Source: an uncultured Chitinophagaceae bacterium
Lineage (GTDB): Bacteria > Bacteroidota > Bacteroidia > Chitinophagales > Chitinophagaceae
DNA length: 64,000 nucleotides
Reading direction: 5' to 3'
Assembly: GCA_936908745.1 (NCBI GenBank)
Contig: CAKZFX010000012.1
Location: 62,001 to 126,000 of the forward strand
Position numbers and translations under genes: made by a program. Within the stretch, counting starts at the first letter, position 1; each line of letters starts with the position of its first letter. Of the stretch, positions 7,967 through 16,180 are shown piece by piece. The notes beneath the pieces are model-generated. The model was not told the origin of the DNA. It ran no database searches and saw only the letters and a list, made by a program, of their open reading frames with translations.

Positions 7967-8032
7967 TTCAGTCGTGAGTGGTTAGTCAGGAGTCGGGAGT
8001 ATTCACTATTGACAATTGACCATTCACAAAAT
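7967..8032. repeat. GTCGGGAGT-type word array after rpsD
   Basis: AGTCGTGAGTGG, TTAGTCAGGAGTCGGGAGT and ATTCACTATTGAC, then AATTGACCATTCAC. GTGAGTGGTTAGTC has an approximate inverse at the end of the array. It starts two bases after the rpsD stop and adjoins the element at 8033. Confidence 0.65.
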
Positions 8033-8100
8033 TGCTGAGTAATGAGCTGAACGTACAAGAGTGCGTCGCAACAGGCGATGATAGTATTACTGAAGCTGGT
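8033..8100 (+). repeat. GATAGTA-core interspersed element, copy 1
   Basis: The stretch contains GAGCTGAACGTACAAGAGTG, then GCGTCGCAACAGGCGATGAT and AGTATTACTGAAGCTGG. Its core (CGCAAC..., GATGATAGTA, GAAGCTGG) aligns with 14751-14786 and 44672-44711. GAGTAAT near the left end and ATTACTG near the right end are inverse, giving a hairpin-like unit. It lies between rpsD and rpoA. Confidence 0.6.
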
Positions 8101-8133
8101 AACACAATCATTTAAAAACCTAAAGAATAAAAT

Positions 8134-9135
8134 ATGGCAATCTTAAATTTTCAGAAACCTGACAAGATCATACTGCAAAAGGCTACTGATTTCGAAGCTC
8201 AGTTTGAGTTTCGCCCGTTGGAGCCTGGTTTTGGTGTAACGATTGGTAATGCACTTCGTCGTGTATTATTGAGTTCACTGGAAGGGTATGCGATTGTGGG
8301 TGTTAAAATAGAAGGAGTTGACCACGAGTTTGCTACAATGAAAGGTGTGAGTGAAGACGTCGTGGAAATATTCCTGAACCTGAAACAGGTTCGTTTCAAG
8401 AAGACAGTTGACCATGAAGTGGCGAACGAAAAGATCATGCTGTCTATCAAGAACAAAACTGAATTTACGGCCGGTATGATCGGTGAAGGAACTCATTCTT
8501 TCCAGATCATGAACCCGGACCTGCTGATCTGCACACTGGATTCTTCTGCTAAAATGGATATCGAACTGACTATCGGCAAAGGCCGTGGTTACGTTCCTGC
8601 AGAAGAGAACAAGCCAAAAGATGCGCCAATGGGATATATTCCTATTGATGCTATCTACACGCCGATCAAGAACGTGAAATACACGATCGAGAATACCCGT
8701 GTGGAGCAAAGAACAGACTTTGAAAAACTGATCATGGAAGTTTCTACAGATGGTACCATCCATCCTGAAGAAGCCGTGAAACAAGCTTCAAGGATCCTGA
8801 TCCAGCACCTGATGATCATCACTGATGAAAACATCACTTTCGACAATAAAGAAGAGAAGAAAGAAGACCTGGTGGACGAACAAACATTGCAATTGCGCAA
8901 AGTATTGAAAACGCCATTGGAAGACCTTGACCTTTCTGTTCGTGCCTTTAACTGTCTGAAAGCTGCGAAAATCAATTCACTGAGTGAGTTGGTACAATAC
9001 GAGCAAGAAGACCTGATGAAATTCCGCAACTTCGGTCAGAAATCACTGGCTGAGATTGAGCAAGTGCTGACTGAAAGAGGTTTGCATTTCGGAATGGATT
9101 TAGTGAAACTGGGTATTGACCTGAGCGAATTCTAA
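8134..9135 (+). CDS. rpoA: RNA polymerase alpha subunit
   Basis: A 333-residue subunit that dimerises to nucleate RNA polymerase assembly. The N-terminal domain carries FRPLEPGFGVTIGNALRRVL (alpha dimer signature), and the C-terminal domain (about residues 255-325) carries LDLSVRAFNCLKAAKINSLS and FRNFGQKSLAEIEQVL, the helix-hairpin-helix region that binds UP elements and activators. Length is normal. It is the sixth gene of the operon. Confidence 0.98.
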   Translation: MAILNFQKPDKIILQKATDFEAQFEFRPLEPGFGVTIGNALRRVLLSSLEGYAIVGVKIEGVDHEFATMKGVSEDVVEIFLNLKQVRFKKTVDHEVANEKIMLSIKNKTEFTAGMIGEGTHSFQIMNPDLLICTLDSSAKMDIELTIGKGRGYVPAEENKPKDAPMGYIPIDAIYTPIKNVKYTIENTRVEQRTDFEKLIMEVSTDGTIHPEEAVKQASRILIQHLMIITDENITFDNKEEKKEDLVDEQTLQLRKVLKTPLEDLDLSVRAFNCLKAAKINSLSELVQYEQEDLMKFRNFGQKSLAEIEQVLTERGLHFGMDLVKLGIDLSEF

Positions 9136-9212
9136 TCGAGTCGGGAGTTTGGAGTCAAGAGTCGGGAGTATCGCACTTAAGACTAATGACTTCAAACTCT
9201 GACCATTTTAAT
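9136..9212. repeat. Inverted GAGTC word array after rpoA
   Basis: GAGTCGGGAGTTTGGAGTCA, AGAGTCGGGAGTATC, then the inverse GACTAATGACTTCAAACTC. The arm GAGTTTGGAGTCAAGAGTC matches the reverse complement of the right arm at about 16 of 19 positions. It begins within three bases of the rpoA stop. Confidence 0.72.
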
Positions 9213-9264
9213 AACAAGTAAGTTGTAATTCCTGACACGGTACAACTGAATTAAATTTAACGTC

Positions 9265-9759
9265 ATGCGTCACGGAGACAAAATCAAAAATTTAGGCAGA
9301 AAGAAAGCACACAGGGAAGCCTTATTGAGCAACCTGGCCTGCCAGCTGATCCAGCACAAAAGAATTGTAACCACCGTTGCTAAAGCAAAAGCTTTACGTG
9401 TTTACATCGAGCCACTGATCACAAAAGGAAAAGATAATACAACACACCAACGTCGTGTGGTATTCAGCTACCTGCAGGATAAAGAGGCTATCAAAGAATT
9501 GTTTGGTACAGTAGCTGAAAAAGTAGGTGGCCGTCCTGGTGGTTACACCCGTATTATCAAATTGGGTGCACGTCCTGGTGATAACGCTGAAACAGCAATG
9601 ATCGAACTGGTTGACTTTAACGAAGTATACGGTAAGGGTAAAGGCGAAGCTAAAACAGCTGCGAAGAAAACCCGTCGTTCTTCAGGTGGTACGAAGAAAA
9701 AGGCAGAAGCAACGGAACAACCGGAAGCTCCTGCAACAGAAGAAAAAGCTGCTGAATAA
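9265..9759 (+). CDS. rplQ: 50S ribosomal protein L17 with C-terminal extension
   Basis: A 164-residue protein. The L17 core (about residues 1-118) shows MRHGDKIKNLGRKKAHREAL and GGRPGGYTRIIKLG. The last 45 residues form an Ala/Lys/Glu-rich low-complexity tail (TKKKAEATEQPEAPATEEKA), an extension common in Bacteroidota and likely disordered. It is the last gene of the operon and is followed by a strong terminator. carA, which follows rplQ in many Bacteroidota, is 35 kb away here. Confidence 0.96.
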   Translation: MRHGDKIKNLGRKKAHREALLSNLACQLIQHKRIVTTVAKAKALRVYIEPLITKGKDNTTHQRRVVFSYLQDKEAIKELFGTVAEKVGGRPGGYTRIIKLGARPGDNAETAMIELVDFNEVYGKGKGEAKTAAKKTRRSSGGTKKKAEATEQPEAPATEEKAAE

Positions 9760-9785
9760 TAGCAACCAAAATCTGTTGAATATAT

Positions 9786-9822
9786 AGCCCCGTCTCGCCT
9801 CAGGCGAGACGGGGCTTTTTTT
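9786..9822 (+). terminator. Strong rho-independent terminator of the ribosomal operon
   Basis: AGCCCCGTCTCGCCT (9786-9800) pairs perfectly with AGGCGAGACGGGGCT (9802-9816) and is followed by a run of T. It lies 26 bases after rplQ. Confidence 0.93.
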
Positions 9823-9927
9823 ATGTCATTAATTCTGTAAGCGGTCGGTATGGTTATTCTGAAAAATGAAGTATTTTCAGTTGTCGTTTTCCTGCTTGCT
9901 ATACCAATTTAAAAACAAACCATTACA

Positions 9928-12507
9928 ATGGATCAATCTTCAGGCAGGTCTTTACAGCAATTTAAGAATGAGGTTGGCTTAAAGTTTCAACTCTACAACA
10001 GCTTGTTTACATCATTGCCTTTTCATCGTATTGAAAAGACAGGTATTTTGCTTTCGTTGCTTTCCAATAATTGCGAAGAAGGATATAAGAAGAACCAAAG
10101 CCCGGTAGAGATCATCGAGGATTTTTTTGCCCGTCATACGGTTTATAATAAACAGGAAGAAAGAGTTGATTTGCTGTTCCGTTTTGTGCAGTATGTAGAG
10201 CGGCAAGTGGTATTGTTTGACGCATTGGAAGATGCAGCATTCCGTGAAGTGCATGACCTGCACGGCGCCGGCACATTGAAACACCTGGAGTCGGAAATCA
10301 TCAAAGAGAATAAAGAAAAAGAACTGGCGGAGAAGTTGAAGGATTTTGCGATCTCACTGGTATTAACAGCACATCCTACACAGTTTTATCCCGGTCCTGT
10401 ATTGGGTATTATCAATGATCTGTCAAAAGCATTAACAGAGAATAATACCAGCCAGGTGAATACTTACCTGCAACAGTTGGGTAAAACGCCTTTTTTCAAA
10501 AAGAAAAAGCCAACGCCTTATGATGAGGCTGTGAGCCTGATCTGGTATTTAGAAAATGTATTTTATCCCGCGGCCGGTCGTATCATTTCTACATTGAAGA
10601 ATCAATTCCCGGATGCAGTAAGCAAGGACAATGCGGTGATCAGGATGGGATTCTGGCCGGGTGGCGACAGGGATGGCAATCCGTTTGTAACCTGTGAGAT
10701 CACCGAGCAGGTCGCGAATGCGTTGCGTGGCGGTATCATCAAGTGTTATTATATGGATGTACGCCGTTTGCGGAGAAGATTGACATTTGAAGGCGTGGAG
10801 TCGTTGCTGGCAGAGTTGGAAAGCAAGTTATATAGCAATCTCTTTATACCCGGTTTTAAAACCACTTTGACCAAAGAAGAAGTGTTAGAGCCATTGTTGC
10901 AGGCAAAAGATATTATCATCCACCAGCATAATGGCTTGTTTCTTCATATGCTCAACAGCCTGATTAATAAGATTGAAATCTTCGGGTTGCATTTTGCGTC
11001 ATTAGATATACGCCAGGAAAGTTCGGTACATGGACATTTACTGGAGGCGATTGCTGAATCATCGGATGCATTGCCGGCTAATTACAGCTCAGCAACAGAA
11101 GCAGGGAAGATTGAAATGCTGTTTAACGCAACCGCGTTGAGCCCTTCTGTTTTGCTAACTGATCCGGTGCATTTGGATACATTGCAAACGATACGGAATG
11201 TAAAAACTATTCAGCAGTATAATGGTGAGCAAGGCTGTCATCGCTATATTATCAGCCAATGTAAATCGGCATTGAATGCGATAGAAGTGTTTGGTTTATT
11301 CCTGCTCGGTGGCTGGAAGAAAGAAGAATTGACAATGGATATTGTGCCACTGTTTGAAACGATTGACGATTTGAAGGTGGCAGCTAACGTAATGAAAACA
11401 TTGTATGGTAACCCGGTTTATCGTGAACACCTGAAACGCAGAGGTGATAATCAACCGATCATGCTGGGCTTTTCAGATGGTACCAAAGATGGCGGCTACC
11501 TGATGGCCAACTGGAGTATTTATAAAGCGAAAGAAGAGCTGACTAGCATATCCAAAGAGTATGGCGTAGATGTGGTGTTTTTTGATGGTCGTGGTGGCCC
11601 GCCATCACGAGGTGGTGGAAAGACACATAAGTTTTATGCATCAATGGGAAATAATATTTCCAATAAAGAAATACAACTGACGATACAGGGACAAACGGTG
11701 AGTTCCAATTTTGGAACAGTGGATGCTGCACAGTATAATATGGAACAGTTGCTGAATGCCGGTATCTCCAATGATTTGTTCAGCGACCAGGAAGCCACAT
11801 TGACAGAGAAAGAAGAAGCGTTGTTACAGGAGTTGTCACAAACAGGGTTTGAGAAGTATAAAGGATTAAGAGATCATCCGTATCTCGCTGATTATTTATT
11901 GCATGCAAGTCCTTTGCGTTTTTATAGCGAAACCAATATCGGCAGCCGCCCGGCCAAACGTGGCGCCACTTCTGGTTTGTCACTGAAAGATCTGCGGGCC
12001 ATCCCTTTTGCGGGTTCATGGAGCCAGTTGAAACAGAACGTGACAGGTTATTATGGTGTAGGTACAGCGTTGCAGCAAATGGAAGCGAAAGGCAAGTTAC
12101 TGGAACTGCAAAAGCTATATCACCAGTCGTTATTTTTCCGCACATTGCTGGACAATTGTGAGATGGCGATGATGAAATCCTTTTTCCCGTTGACAGCTTT
12201 CCTAAGAGAACACAAACAGTATGGTGAGTTGTGGGAAATGATTTATGCAGAGTATGAACTGACCAGGCAATACCTGATGAAGATAACGGGTAACACAGAG
12301 TTGATGGCTGATTACCCCGTTGACCAGTTGTCTATCCAGATGCGGGAGCGGATTGTATTGCCGTTGCTGACGATACAACAGTATGCGCTGACCCAAATAA
12401 GGGAGATGGAAGAACAGCTACTGCAAGTGCCGCTGAAAGAAACTTATGAGAAGCTGGCGATGCGCTGCTCCTTTGGTATTATAAACGCGGGAAGAAATTC
12501 GGCTTAG
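9928..12507 (+). CDS. ppc: Phosphoenolpyruvate carboxylase
   Basis: An 859-residue enzyme that carboxylates PEP to oxaloacetate, refilling the TCA cycle and feeding aspartate-family synthesis. LTAHPT (His149) is the catalytic histidine motif; GFWPGGDRDGNPFVT and IQGQTVSSNFGT are also typical. Two departures from the textbook enzyme are visible. The FHGRGG motif reads FDGRGGPPSRGGG, so the usual His (His579 in E. coli) is Asp, and the invariant C-terminal NTG is replaced by NAGRNSA. These suggest a divergent PEPC branch, probably still active. The start ATG at 9928 is preceded by AT-rich DNA without a clear promoter box. Confidence 0.9.
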   Translation: MDQSSGRSLQQFKNEVGLKFQLYNSLFTSLPFHRIEKTGILLSLLSNNCEEGYKKNQSPVEIIEDFFARHTVYNKQEERVDLLFRFVQYVERQVVLFDALEDAAFREVHDLHGAGTLKHLESEIIKENKEKELAEKLKDFAISLVLTAHPTQFYPGPVLGIINDLSKALTENNTSQVNTYLQQLGKTPFFKKKKPTPYDEAVSLIWYLENVFYPAAGRIISTLKNQFPDAVSKDNAVIRMGFWPGGDRDGNPFVTCEITEQVANALRGGIIKCYYMDVRRLRRRLTFEGVESLLAELESKLYSNLFIPGFKTTLTKEEVLEPLLQAKDIIIHQHNGLFLHMLNSLINKIEIFGLHFASLDIRQESSVHGHLLEAIAESSDALPANYSSATEAGKIEMLFNATALSPSVLLTDPVHLDTLQTIRNVKTIQQYNGEQGCHRYIISQCKSALNAIEVFGLFLLGGWKKEELTMDIVPLFETIDDLKVAANVMKTLYGNPVYREHLKRRGDNQPIMLGFSDGTKDGGYLMANWSIYKAKEELTSISKEYGVDVVFFDGRGGPPSRGGGKTHKFYASMGNNISNKEIQLTIQGQTVSSNFGTVDAAQYNMEQLLNAGISNDLFSDQEATLTEKEEALLQELSQTGFEKYKGLRDHPYLADYLLHASPLRFYSETNIGSRPAKRGATSGLSLKDLRAIPFAGSWSQLKQNVTGYYGVGTALQQMEAKGKLLELQKLYHQSLFFRTLLDNCEMAMMKSFFPLTAFLREHKQYGELWEMIYAEYELTRQYLMKITGNTELMADYPVDQLSIQMRERIVLPLLTIQQYALTQIREMEEQLLQVPLKETYEKLAMRCSFGIINAGRNSA

Positions 12508-12597
12508 AGAGTATGGGAATGTGAAGATGTGGGAAATGTAAAAATTAAGACCAGGTCATTTCCACATCGGCACATTCTCGCATTTACACATTATTTT
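12508..12597. repeat. Inverted GGGAATGTG word array after ppc
   Basis: GGGAATGTGAAGATGTGGG followed by AAATG, then the inverse CATTTCCACATCGGCACATT and CTCGC. The arms pair with few mismatches over about 24 bases. The left-arm vocabulary recurs after carA at 45930. Confidence 0.72.
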
Positions 12598-12616
12598 TGC
12601 AATTCAATTTTCAATT

Positions 12617-13495
12617 ATGGGTAAAGTAAAAGTTGGTATGGTGCAGATGACCTGCACGGCTGATAAAGCGGAAAACCTGGCTAAAGCAATCGAAGGAGTA
12701 AAGAAAGCAGCGGCGAAAGGTGCGCAGATCGTGTGTTTGCAGGAATTGTTTACCTCTCTTTATTTCTGTGATGTGGAGGATTATGAAAATTTCAAACTGG
12801 CTGAGCCTATTCCCGGCCCGTCCACAGAAGCTTTGCAAAAAGTAGCCGGTGAACTGGGCGTGGTGATCATTGCTTCTTTGTTTGAAAAAAGGGCGCAGGG
12901 ACTTTACCACAATACAACAGCGGTTATTGATGCAGACGGAAGTTACCTGGGTAAGTATCGCAAGATGCACATTCCTGACGATCCGGCTTATTATGAAAAG
13001 TTCTATTTCACGCCGGGCGATCTGGGTTATAAAGTATGGAAAACAAAGTTTGCCACTTTTGGCGTGCTGATCTGCTGGGACCAATGGTATCCTGAAGCAG
13101 CAAGAATCACTTCGCTGATGGGCGCTGAAATCTTATTTTATCCAACGGCGATCGGTTGGGCTACTTCACAGGATGAAGCAACGAATACCGAACAATACGG
13201 AGCATGGCAAACGATCCAGCGCAGCCATGCTGTTGCCAACGGCGTACACGTAGTGAGTGTGAACCGTGTGGGTTTTGAACAGGAAGGAGCTATGAAGTTC
13301 TGGGGTGGTTCATTTGTAGCCAATCCATTTGGAACGATTATCTACAAAGCATCGCATGAGGACGAAGAAGTGCATGTAGAAGAACTGGATTTAGGTAAAA
13401 CAGATCAATACCGTACACACTGGCCGTTTATGAGAGACAGGAGGATTGATTCGTATCAGCAGATTACGAAGCGTTACATTGATTCTGAGGAATAA
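12617..13495 (+). CDS. aguB: N-carbamoylputrescine amidase
   Basis: A 292-residue nitrilase-superfamily enzyme that converts N-carbamoylputrescine to putrescine, CO2 and ammonia. The catalytic triad is clear: Glu43 in LQELF, Lys116 in YRKMHIPDD and Cys153 in LICWDQWYPE. The IPDDPAYYEKFYF and EQYGAWQTIQRSHA stretches are those of AguB-type amidases. It is followed by aguA, the previous step, 97 bases downstream on the same strand. The pair makes putrescine from agmatine. No arginine decarboxylase gene is in the window. Confidence 0.94.
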   Translation: MGKVKVGMVQMTCTADKAENLAKAIEGVKKAAAKGAQIVCLQELFTSLYFCDVEDYENFKLAEPIPGPSTEALQKVAGELGVVIIASLFEKRAQGLYHNTTAVIDADGSYLGKYRKMHIPDDPAYYEKFYFTPGDLGYKVWKTKFATFGVLICWDQWYPEAARITSLMGAEILFYPTAIGWATSQDEATNTEQYGAWQTIQRSHAVANGVHVVSVNRVGFEQEGAMKFWGGSFVANPFGTIIYKASHEDEEVHVEELDLGKTDQYRTHWPFMRDRRIDSYQQITKRYIDSEE

Positions 13496-13572
13496 GTTTG
13501 ACAATATGCAATGAGCAATTGGCAACTTTTAATTGAACATTATTTATTGAGAATTGAGCATTGGTTATTTAT
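13496..13572. repeat. CAATTG-type word array between aguB and aguA
   Basis: GACAATATGCAATGAGCAAT, TTAATTGAACATT, then TTGAGAATTGAGCATTGG. Direct and inverted versions of an AATTG/CAATT word are mixed. It starts right after the aguB stop and uses the vocabulary of 6092. Confidence 0.6.
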
Positions 13573-13592
13573 AAAAGACTGAGACTACTATT

Positions 13593-14645
13593 ATGAGTTC
13601 GCAATCATCAACGTTTCCTAAAGATTCAGGTTATTATTTTCCCGCCGAATTTGCGCCCCACGTTGCCACCTGGTTAAGCTGGCCGCATAAGGAAGCCTCA
13701 TGGCCGGGAAAGATTGATACGATCTATCCTCAGTACGCACAGTTCATTAAAGAACTCACTAAAGGAGAATTGGTGCGTATAAATGTGGCAGATGAGGCGA
13801 TGAAAGCTTTTGCAATTGGTCATTTACAAAAAGCAGGTGTTGATTTAAGTAAAGTGGAGTTCTTTTTTCATCCGACAAATGATGCGTGGTGTCGTGACCA
13901 TGGCCCGGCATTTTTGATCAATCCCAACGCTGAACAACAAAAAGTGATTGTGGATTGGGGTTATAATGCCTGGGGAGATAAGTATCCTCCTTATGATTTG
14001 GACGATGTGATCCCGACGCTGATCGGTAAACATTTTAACCTGCCTGTTTTTAATCCCGGCATCGTGATGGAAGGGGGCTCGGTGGAATTTAATGGTAAAG
14101 GAACAGTGATGACATCCACCGCTTGTTTATTAAATCCTAATCGTAACCCTCACCTGAACCAGCAGCAGATTGAAGAGTATCTCTGTAATTATTATGGTAT
14201 GGAACAGGTGTTGTGGGTGGATGAAGGCATTATCGGTGATGATACCGACGGACATATTGATGATACAGTGCGATTTGTAAACGAGGACACTGTTATCACT
14301 GTGATCGAAGAGAATAAACAGGATGAAAATTATGGCTTACTGCAGCATAATTTAAAACAGCTAAAAGAAATGCGTTTGCTGAATGGCAAACAGTTAAATA
14401 TCGTGGAACTGCCAATGCCGGATGAAGTGATCTGGGAAGAACAACGTTTGCCGGCTTCTTATGCTAATTTTTATATCGCTAACAAATCAGTCATCGTTCC
14501 TACGTTCCGCTCAGCGAAAGATGATAAGGCCTTACGCATTATACAAGATTGTTTTCCAACAAGAGAAGTGGTGGGTATAGATTCTACGGATATCATCTGG
14601 GGATTGGGAAGTTTTCATTGTTTGAGTCAACAGGAACCAGTTTAG
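13593..14645 (+). CDS. aguA: Agmatine deiminase
   Basis: A 350-residue enzyme of the guanidino-group modifying (PPAD) superfamily that converts agmatine to N-carbamoylputrescine and ammonia. Active-site segments visible: WCRDHGPAFLI, EGGSVEFNGKGTVMTSTACL, GDDTDGHIDDTVRF and, at the C-terminus, GLGSFHCLSQQ with the nucleophile Cys343. Length is normal. Its product feeds aguB, just upstream. The stop codon is embedded in TTTAGTCGGGAGTCG, the start of a word array. Confidence 0.94.
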   Translation: MSSQSSTFPKDSGYYFPAEFAPHVATWLSWPHKEASWPGKIDTIYPQYAQFIKELTKGELVRINVADEAMKAFAIGHLQKAGVDLSKVEFFFHPTNDAWCRDHGPAFLINPNAEQQKVIVDWGYNAWGDKYPPYDLDDVIPTLIGKHFNLPVFNPGIVMEGGSVEFNGKGTVMTSTACLLNPNRNPHLNQQQIEEYLCNYYGMEQVLWVDEGIIGDDTDGHIDDTVRFVNEDTVITVIEENKQDENYGLLQHNLKQLKEMRLLNGKQLNIVELPMPDEVIWEEQRLPASYANFYIANKSVIVPTFRSAKDDKALRIIQDCFPTREVVGIDSTDIIWGLGSFHCLSQQEPV

Positions 14646-14843
14646 TCGGGAGTCGTTAGTCTGGAGCTGCAAATTGTAAATGGTCAATCGTGAATAGCGA
14701 ACAGGAAGCGCTAAAGTACCACTCCGATTTTGCTTTCACTCCTCGGAGCAGGCGCAACAATGCTGATAGTAGTGCAATAGCCGGGCAAATACTCCCTTCT
14801 TATATTTTCGATTTCAAACTTTCCCGTTCCGATTTCTTTCAAA
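14646..14843. repeat. Repeat-filled spacer: word array plus GATAGTA-core element copy 2
   Basis: 14646-14700 is a GTCGGGAGTCGTTAGTCTGG array. 14704-14786 contains CAGGCGCAACAATGCTGATA and GTAGTGCAATAGCCGGG, which aligns with the elements at 8033 and 44601. I see no gene here; short frames through it are composed of repeat DNA. Confidence 0.55.
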
Positions 14844-14877
14844 TAAAAAGCCCTCCCGTAGAAACGGGACGGCCTCT
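14844..14877 (-). terminator. Terminator of the porin gene
   Basis: On the minus strand GGCCGTCCCGT and ACGGGAGGGC flank a TTCT loop, with small mismatches, followed by TTTTTATTT. It lies 63 bases after the porin stop codon. A CTGCCGATAGGCAG palindrome (14892-14905) sits between them. Confidence 0.72.
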
Positions 14878-14939
14878 TAACGATTGCCTTTCTGCCGATA
14901 GGCAGGCTTGCCATATACGATTTTTACTAAACCATATTA

Positions 14940-16058
14940 TCAGAACGAGTAAACAGCAGCAAACAGGAAATTGGCTGCTGACTTGGTGAATGCACCATCT
15001 TTATCTGTAAACAGCACTGCTTTGTTAGCATTATCAAGCCGGAATTCAGGAATGAACGTGAAGCCACCTGATTTGAAATTGGCTGACAAAGTAGTCGAGA
15101 AAATATTTCCCCCTTCCGAAGCACCGCTAAATGCCTTGAACTGGTTTTTATCACTAAACAGTTCGCCACGCAATGTTAAACCAAACCATGGCTGCGGATC
15201 AAAATTTAAATACAGTGCAGAACCCCACCATGCTTTACTTTCAATATGTTTAGCACCATCCCATACTTGGGTAGAGTTGACAGTACCATTGTAACCGATA
15301 TTGAATTTGTCGCTGATCTTGGCCGTGATCACTGCATCAAATTGATTGGTCTTTGATGTATCAGGATTTTCACCACCTGCATAGTTCAGGTAGAATTTTA
15401 CATTATCAGACGCAGCAAAGCTGTACTGGGCCAATAAGAATTTTTTGTTGATCATATCGGAAGGCGGAATGCGGTAGTCAGTCGCATTCGCGATACCGAT
15501 CATAGCGCCATGTTTTCCTTTTGCTATTTCTGCTTTGAAGCCGGTGTGTGAGAAAGGCCCGTTGGTAAACATGTAGCTCATACTGTAGTTGCGGTTCAGT
15601 TGCGGATCTAACAGTTCATAACCCACATGCGTTGCCCATGAACCTAAGGTGAATTTTAACCAGTCGGTGGGTGAATAGCTTACATACAATTGCTTGATGG
15701 CTTGCGTGATGCCTTCATCGGTATACGCAAAATCTTTTGCCCGTGGACCAAAGCCGAGGTCGGCCACAGCGCCTACTTTGCCGCCTTTGTGTTCAAATTT
15801 TACACTCGCCATGCCTAATGAAAAGGCGTTATGTGTTTGTGTAAAGCTGGTCAGGCTGTTAGCGGTTGATTTGGCAAAATCATATTTATAATAAGCATCC
15901 ACCGAACCGGAAATGGTCAGTGATGGTTCTTCTTTTTTTTCTTCTTCCACCGGCGATGCAGTGGCCAGTGTATCATATTTCAAGGAGGCGATCTGGGCTT
16001 TTGCGAGGCTAAAAGACAGCAAGCCGAGGGCTGCCACAAAGAGTTTTTTTTGTAACAT
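14940..16058 (-). CDS. Outer-membrane beta-barrel porin (BBP2/OmpL-like)
   Basis: A 372-residue secreted protein. MLQKKLFVAALGLLSFSLAK is a signal peptide (cleavage likely after AKA). A short acidic linker (VEEEKKEEPS) precedes a run of amphipathic beta strands starting at GSVDAYYKYDF and ending in an aromatic C-terminal strand (FLFAAVYSF), as in outer-membrane barrels. The pattern resembles the putative beta-barrel porin-2 family. It lies directly after amt on the same strand, and this amt-porin pairing suggests a channel for ammonium or another small nitrogen source, though substrate specificity is inferred only from context. Confidence 0.82.
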   Translation of the reverse strand: MLQKKLFVAALGLLSFSLAKAQIASLKYDTLATASPVEEEKKEEPSLTISGSVDAYYKYDFAKSTANSLTSFTQTHNAFSLGMASVKFEHKGGKVGAVADLGFGPRAKDFAYTDEGITQAIKQLYVSYSPTDWLKFTLGSWATHVGYELLDPQLNRNYSMSYMFTNGPFSHTGFKAEIAKGKHGAMIGIANATDYRIPPSDMINKKFLLAQYSFAASDNVKFYLNYAGGENPDTSKTNQFDAVITAKISDKFNIGYNGTVNSTQVWDGAKHIESKAWWGSALYLNFDPQPWFGLTLRGELFSDKNQFKAFSGASEGGNIFSTTLSANFKSGGFTFIPEFRLDNANKAVLFTDKDGAFTKSAANFLFAAVYSF

Positions 16059-16180
16059 TGTATTGCATTTTATATGTTAAGGAAAAGGGTACGGTAGGTA
16101 TAATCTTTTGCGAGAAGCTTATACCATATACACTGTGCTCTTTTTCTATTTTACAGGTCCCTGTCAGGATAGAATGGCAT

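Noticed and set aside
14690..14989. Open frame of 99 codons after aguA
   Set aside because: It is built from the word array, the GATAGTA-core element and the porin terminator; no protein-like sequence.
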